Assembly: GCA_012064385.1 (NCBI GenBank)
Contig: QRDG01000140.1
Span: 847,707 to 911,706 of the forward strand
Reading direction: 5' to 3'
DNA: 64,000 nucleotides
From: Puccinellia tenuiflora
Lineage: Eukaryota > Streptophyta > Magnoliopsida > Poales > Poaceae
This document shows, in pieces, positions 57,590 through 64,000 of the stretch. The notes under the pieces were generated by a model. That model saw only the letters and a program-made list of their open reading frames with translations, made no database searches and had not been told where the DNA came from. The translations under genes and the position numbers were made by a program. Every line of letters begins with the position of its first letter. Position 1 is the stretch's first letter.

Positions 57590-60500
57590 CGGCCTTGTGC
57601 TCAGGGTGAGCTCCGCACCGTTTTTGCCTTCTCCCGCTACCCCTTCCTCCGCCCTTCGTCGTCTCGCCGTCGCTCACCGCCGCGGTCGCCGTCGCGCGCC
57701 GTGCCGGTCGCGGCTTTGACCGGCCACGCACGCGTGCTCGACCGGCCGTGCCCCCGGCCTGGGCCGGCCCAAAGGCCGGCTGGCTCGGGAGGGTGCCCGG
57801 CCTAGCACCCCAGCCTGGTCCGGCCAAAGGCCAGACCCTTCGGGTTCCCCCCCGGCCTGCAGCCCGGCCTGGACGGCTTGAGGCCGGCCTGTCTGGCAAA
57901 ACTGTTTTTCCTTTTGGTTTTAAAACCAATTTGAATATTTAATAACTATCTAAATATTGATCCAAAAATAGCAAATCAAATATCAAAATGTTCAGAAAAA
58001 ACAAACTCTACATGTTAGAGTCATTGAAATGATCTTTTGAGTTTATATTTTTGCTGTTTGTTATGAATTCCTAAAATGGTATAAATAGAACCTAATTTGG
58101 GAAAAATCATATTTGATAAATAATCAACCAAAAATTGTGAATAAAATATCAAAGTGATCAACATGTCAAATGCTATCAAACCATGCTAAAACCACATCAT
58201 GATCACAAATATTTATTTGATGTTATTCTTAATTTGATTAAAGGAATTAAATTCAAATAATTATTTAATTCGCTTTTTATTCATCGATAATTGGAAATTC
58301 ACAAATGAGGTACCAAAACGATCGGAAGAACGATATCTATCCAATCATATCATGTTCATGCATATTTGAGCCACTTCTCTAATAATGTAAGAATTTATAA
58401 ATAATGTGGTCACTAAGATAAATATGGGGTTGTTTCCAATTAATTGCACTAATTATTTGGAACTCCATTTAATTTGTTAGATAAATTATATGGTGATATC
58501 TATGCATAAAATTATCATGTCATCATGTGATTGAGCATTGCACCTTGTGTTCGTGTGATTTATTTGTTCTTTTGTATTATTTTTGGGTATCGATAGATTC
58601 CGGAGTTGAGGTCACCCCGACCTATCCCGACGAGCAGTACTACACGCCCCGGCAGCAAGGCAAGAGATAACCTAACCTTCTTGGCATCTAGCATCCTATT
58701 GTTTTATAAACTTATTTTATCCACCATAATATTGCATGCGATTCAAATGTCTCTTTTGATCAAGATGTAGAGTATCCTATGAATGCATGTTTATCCCCTG
58801 AACCATCACATGCTTTCCCCTCCTATGAACTCTAGGGCTGATGTGTTGGCCGGATACAAATTATAACTGTTGTTCATATGCTTAGCTATGCTTAGCCATG
58901 CTTAGTCAAATACTAGTTATGTCCGTTGTTAAATTCCATAATTGTTGATGTTGATGGAATGATGCGGGCATGGTGGTTAATGGTGATGCTTAATTAAAAT
59001 GCTAAGAAGGCTTGGATGAGTTGCCATCGGGGATGGTGTTTTGTCTCATTCTTGCCCCTAGGTGCGAGTTCTTTACCTATTGAACCAAGACGATCGCGCT
59101 TCCAACGGTGGGGACATATGGAATCCCCTTTAACTAAATAACTTGTGCGGGCGTATCCAAGGGTGCTCTAGTTCGATTTTCCATTTGCGTGTGAGTGGAA
59201 AAGAAAATGTTGCGGAGGATTTGTGTTTAGGACGTGGCGATGGGGGCAGGGGCTGAAATAGGCTGGGTAAACTTGCCCTGTCGCCACAGATGACTCTTGG
59301 ATAGTCTCACGCGAGGTAAAGGTTTAACCACGCCCAGTCGCCGGCCTTCCCCGGAAGAGGGCCAATCAGGTGAGCTGGACGGTACCGGTGGGTAAATTAG
59401 TACACCCCTGCAGGGTAAATCTTTTCGAAAAGCCGTGTCCGCGGTTATGGACGACTTGGGAATAGACGATAAGATCATAGAGAACCTTAACTTAACTGAT
59501 ATGACAGCTAAAGGTTGCATAATCAACGTGTGATAAAGGTTCATTTCCTCGAGGGTGATTCGACGGGGTGCCTTGGTGGAGATGAGTGGGTGTTGGCTAC
59601 AAGTTGGTTCGACGAGAACCAAGGATGAAAAGTTTACTCTCTTATCCCCTTTCGAAAAACATTCTAAGTAGACAATGCCATTTGAGTCATTGGTATCTTT
59701 TAAATGAAAATCTAGCTTTATGCAAAATAGCTACATTATACAGCTTTAGAGCCTCCGTCAGCATTAGGCCTATATCGCCCTACTAAACTTGCGAGTACGT
59801 CATACTCAGTCTCTCTTTGCTGCCTTTATGAATTTGTTTCAGAGGAGGACGACACCGAGCAGCTAGGTGGTTTCTTCGTGGATGTCGACTAGTAGTCCGG
59901 GGTTCCCAGGTGGCAGCTTGGGACCGTGGAACAAGCTGGCTTGGGTTATGGTTATTGTAGGCCTCTTAGGCCATATATTTGGATCTTGTTGTATTAGACA
60001 ACGCTACTTTGCTTCCGCTTGATGAATTGTTGGTCTGTGACCCTTTTGTGTGTAATATTTGTATCTTTCTCATATATGAGTTGCTATATGATCTCTTTTG
60101 TGTCGTAGAGTCTGTGATGTGCCAGTTGTTCCACACGTCTTGATCTCTTAACTATACTTGATAGCTATGTCTGAGCTTATGGCATGATCGAAGTGTTGTG
60201 TGCCGATGATCCATTCCGAGCACACCTGCCAAAGGTTTTGGCCTGGGATTGGTAAACCCAGTAACCTTCGATTGTGTAGCATGACCGGTTGCACAAAGCT
60301 TCACTGTATAGTTCTGGGGTCGGGGCGCTACACAATTTCTTTCATGAAAAAAGGCTATAATAAAAAAGTTGCTTTTCTAGAAACAAGGCAAAAGCTTTGC
60401 CTTTTATATTGATATAGTAGGAGCAAAGACAAGTACGCGGTCGAAGCCCGGAAAACTAAAAGGTACAAAGGCCACGAAGGCGACCCGGGAACTAGCTACA

Positions 60501-62015
60501 CTGATTACTCGCAGATTTTGGCCAGCTTCTTGGCCCCGGCAAGTATCCAGTTCTTGCTCTCACTTTTGATACGCTGGAAGAGGATGGAGGGCATTGTGAA
60601 GGTGTTGTTGAAGACCCTCACATTTCGCTCTTTCCAGATCTCCCAGGTGATGAGGACGATTGTAGTCTTGAGGCCCCCGCGAGAGGGGGACGGGGTGGTG
60701 GCTAGGTCTTTCCAGTATTCGAAGATTGTGCCTTTCGTGACCCCAATGCATTGCATGAGCACTGGGCACTTTAGTCATGTGGAGACGTCTACCCAGATCC
60801 TCTTGGAGTAGCGACATTCGAACATTATGTGTCGTCCCGTCTCCGGTTGATTCCTACACAGCTGACAGATAGGCTGGTGAGGCTACCCTCTAATGGCGAG
60901 GCGATCGGAAGTCCAGAGCCGATTGTGAATGGCAAGCCAGGCGAAGAAGGAGCACTTTGGGGTGGCCCAGGTGTTCCAGACGACGGCCATGAAAGGGCAA
61001 GAGGTGGCCCCCAAAAACTGAGCCTTGTAGGCGGACTTGGCCGAGTAGGCTCCCGTAGAGGAAAGGGTCCAGATGATAGTGTCGTCAATATCATCGGAGA
61101 GGGTCATTGGCTGGATGAGTTCCCACAGCTGCACAAACTGGGAGATGTTATGGACCGTGAGTTGGCAACGTCGAGGTCGGCGATCCATTTGAAGTCCGTA
61201 AGGGCGTCATGGATGTTTCTGTTCTTGCGCTTGGAAGCTTGGAATTGGTCAGGAGCGATGACTTTTGGGGGAAGCCCGTCCAGCCAAGAGGATCCCCAAA
61301 AAGAAGCTTTTAAGCCGTTTCCCACAGATACTTTGGTGGCTACATTGAAGAGCTATCAGAGTCATCATTTGGGGTCTCCGTTCCCACCCAAGGCTTGTCA
61401 GGGGAAGTCCACTCATGCCACAGCCACCGTAATCTGAGGGCCCTCGAGAACTTCTCCAAGTTAAGAATTCCGAGGCCGCCAAGAACCTTGGGATGACACA
61501 CTCTGTCCTAGCTGACCTTACATTTGCCGGCACTAACGGTTTCACTACAGTTCCATAGCATACCTCGCCTAATCTTGTCAAAAGCCCTGAGCATAGTTTT
61601 GTCGGCCTTGATTGCGGTGAGGAGGAAAATTGGCATCGATGATAGCACTGATTTGACGATACCCGTGCAGCCTGCACGGTTGATGAACTTTCCTTGCCAA
61701 GGCTGCAGGCGTGAAGCCAATTTGTCGATGTAAGGCTGAATGTCAGCCCGCGGCAATCTTCCCAAAGACAGAGGCAGTCCCAGGTATTTGATGGGGAACT
61801 GTGCAATGGCAGCCGGAAAATCGTCCATAATAGCGGCAAGATCAATGTCCTCGCAGCGGATCGGGGAGATGGAGCTCTTGGCGAAGTTCGTGACCAGACC
61901 CGTTGCCTCACCGAAACTTTGAAGCGTGAACGCAAGGTTGGAGATGTCAGGCGTCGTGGGGGCCAGAAAGATGGCCGCATCATCAGCATATGGCGAGAGC
62001 CGCAAGGTCGCTAGT

Positions 62016-63729
62016 TCATAACCCACAAGTATAGGGGATCGCATGTAGCCTTTTCGATAAGTAAGAGTGTCGAACCCAACGAGGAGCTAAAGGTAGGATA
62101 AGTATTCTCTCAAGTTCTATCAACCACTGATACAACTCCACGCGCACTAAATGTTTGCATTATCTAGGAAATAAAACTAGACTAACAATACGGGTATGAG
62201 AGAATAGCTTTGCAAGATAATAAAGAACAAGAAAGTAAATGTTAGTTGCTGCAGCAATAAGGTAACATAAAGTGACATAATGTAACAGAACCATGAATGT
62301 GGAAAAGTGGTGGAAGGCGTGGCGGAATTGTCCATAATTAATTAGTGAAGCTACTCGATTTTGTCTTCGATGCAGTTTTCTATGTGGGAGAGGCAAAGCA
62401 TACACGTTCTCAACTAATTGTGATTATATGTACTATATGATTGGAACATTAGCAAGCATCCCCAACTACTAACATTCATTAAGGTAAAACCCAACTATAG
62501 CATTAAGATCATACGGTCCTCTTTATCCCATACAATGTCAAAAACCGGGATGGGGCTTAGGTTTCTATCACTCCGGCAGCCCTACCCCCCGGCCTCCTTC
62601 ACGTACTCCAAACCCTATGATGTGATCCATGCACGCATAAATATATAATGGGCACCATAGGACTGTACCATATCGACACACAACTCGAATCAACCAAACA
62701 TATTCAATAATTCAACCATATGAGAAAAAGAACTATACAAACATGACATAGATCATTGGATAATACTTTATAGCATCAAACACCATGTTTACATAGAGGG
62801 GCACAGAGGTTTGTGGGAGAGTGGACGACTATATACAAGGAGGAATTGGCGATGGAGATGGCGGTGAAGGTGGCGGCCATGGAGGAAAGGGCAAGGCGGA
62901 GGCGGCACGGGTGGCGCCGGTGGCGGCCGGCCGGCTAGGGGGAGCGCCGCCCCCTGACCCCTTACTCCATGGCTTCTAGGTGCTATAGAGGAGCCCCCCC
63001 CTTGTAGATGAGAGAAAAGGGGGAGGCAAATTCGTGGCTTTTGGTGGCTGCCCCCAAAATTAGGGTTTCCTCTCTTTATATAGGTGGAGACAATGCTTCC
63101 CGGCCTTCCGATTGATGGCCCCTTGATCCAAGGGCTCTTGAGCACCTCTAGAACCTTCCTAGGGACCCCTCACATCCTTAATAAGGTCCAAAGTCGTGGC
63201 TTGGTCGAATCCTCCAAGTTTGGTAAGAGTTGGAGTCAATCATGTAATCCCGTAAAATGGGGCGGACCTCCGATTGGGCTGTTTTTGGGCTTAATTGAAA
63301 GCTATGGAAATTTCCCACAACTTTCGGAATCCCGTAATCACATATTTCGCCTTCAGTAAAATGGGGCGGACCTCCGATTGGGCTGTTCTCTGGCTTAATT
63401 GAAAGCTATGGAAATTTCCCACAACTTTATCCGTTGTGAGATCTTCAGTTGACGTCGTCTTCAGGTCTGAAACTAACGATCTCTGAAATCTGTTGGAAGA
63501 GACAGATTTCAGGTTAGTCAGAGTCCACCTCCAACAAGTATCCTTTTGCGTTTTTTCCAATTTCCAAGTGATTCTTACACATCAAAGTGTAAAACAAGAA
63601 CATTGTGCACTTTTGCAACTATTAATAGGTTAGTCCAAATAAATCATAAACTTAATATAAAAACAAGTGCCAAAGGCATAAAAGTAGCATGAAACAATCA
63701 AAAATTATAGATACGTTTCGGACGTATCA
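62016..63729 (-). mobile_element. Solo LTR inside the LINE RT domain
   Basis: Read on the minus strand it starts TGATACGTCCGAAACGTATC and ends ...TACTTGTGGGTTATGA, where a final TCA-type end is expected. Flanks CTAGT (62011-62015) and CCAGT (63730-63734) differ by one base. Removing it restores the LINE frame between PERL and ATLRLSPYADD. It is 1714 bp with no coding content. Confidence 0.88.
63252..63428. repeat. 104-bp-spaced direct repeat in the solo LTR
   Basis: The block from GTAAAATGGGGCGGACCTCC through CCCACAACTTT occurs at 63252 and again at 63356. The repeated part is about 73 bp with few changes. Confidence 0.88.
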
Positions 63730-64000
63730 CCAGTCTCTCCGGCAGAGGTTGCAAGAGTCCCTGCTCAGTGGCCAGCTGTAGAGTTTTGTTCAGAGGGTCG
63801 ATGCCAATATCGAAGAGCAGAGGGGACATCGGATCACCCTGACGGAGCCCACGTCCATGAATAATTTCCAGTCCAGGGATGCCGTTCAAAAGGACGCGAG
63901 ATGTGGCAGTGGAGAATAAGATGGAGACCCAAGCCCTCCAGCGAGGAGGGGAACCCCAGCGTTGCATGACGTCCAACAGATAGTCCCAATGCATCGAGTC

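Larger units (their letters stand above)
51075..60332 (+). mobile_element. Solo LTR of the LARD-like family, interrupted
   Basis: Starts TGTAACAGCCCCAGC and ends GGGGCGCTACA, the same ends and layout as the LTRs at 24457 and 30817 but more diverged. Flanks CAACT (51070-51074) and CAATT (60333-60337) differ at one base, consistent with an old 5-bp duplication. LTR segments are about 51075-52130 and 57590-60332. Roughly 0.4 kb of GC island expected between them is missing. It keeps both segments that were lost reciprocally in the other element's LTRs (58624-58740 and 58760-58930). Confidence 0.82.
60338..64000 (-). mobile_element. LINE on the minus strand, split by a solo LTR, continues past window
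   Basis: From right to left: RT core (63994-63735, with LNG, GLRQGDPMSPLLF), the interruption, RT (62010-61508, SPYADDAAIF, then NFAKSSISPI, KYLGLPLSLG), the thumb and connection, a zinc-binding domain (61188-60883, IIWTLSSTGAYSAKSAY, CSFFAWLAIHNRLWT), and a C-terminal tail (60762-60505, ITWEIWKERN). Several frameshifts and stops break it. No clear poly-A tail is seen at the 60338 side, where the old solo LTR abuts. Confidence 0.88.

Overview
This is a grass genome window, most likely Triticeae (wheat, goatgrass, barley or rye). The signs are intron-containing plant genes, Stowaway MITEs ending CTCCCTCC with TA duplications, deeply nested long-LTR retrotransposons and plant LINEs. No bacterial features are present. 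Two host genes can be supported, both on the minus strand. One is a CTD small phosphatase-like (FCP1/NIF, HAD-fold) gene at the left edge (1 to about 5190, 3' end outside the window). The other is a complete five-exon cytochrome P450 of the CYP72A type (48402-50454, 525 codons). A decayed exon-2 copy of a related P450 lies about 2 kb away at 46147-46360.

Nearly everything else is transposable element, and the nesting can be read directly from target-site duplications (TSDs) and undisturbed sister copies. A LINE relic (6132-6797) adjoins a gag-only, copia-like LTR element that spans 6803-41649 on the minus strand. Both outer edges of that element carry the TSD AAGAG. Its left LTR is split by a 5.36 kb non-autonomous Helitron (7058-12416). 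Its right LTR is split by a solo-LTR-like element (21342-23751, carrying an 811-bp internal tandem duplication) and by a 14.4 kb non-coding LTR element (24457-38904, TSD ACTGC). The 3' LTR of that second element is in turn split by a 4.3 kb TG...CA element (33823-38167, TSD AAATA). The right end of the gag-only element has a third, scrambled LTR end.

Further right come a 5'-truncated LINE (41878-45991, 15-bp TSD), the P450 island with its AT-rich repeat arrays, and a solo LTR (51075-60332) of the same family as the 14.4 kb element. That solo LTR is broken by a truncated Tat-like Ty3/gypsy element (52131-57589) and by a small 181-bp element with a 9-bp TSD. The last block is a second LINE on the minus strand (60338 to the end), split by another solo LTR (62016-63729).

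No coherent new multi-gene system was found. The best second-look items are the Helitron with its exact empty site and duplicated 5' terminus; the three-LTR zig-zag rearrangement; complementary deletions in the two LTRs of one element; a tandem duplication inside the phosphatase intron that copies a splice donor and carries a MITE in only one copy; and GC-rich palindromic or ORF-bearing islands inside LTRs. Element boundaries come from visible TG/CA ends, primer-binding sites, polypurine tracts and TSDs. Family names below superfamily level are deliberately withheld.
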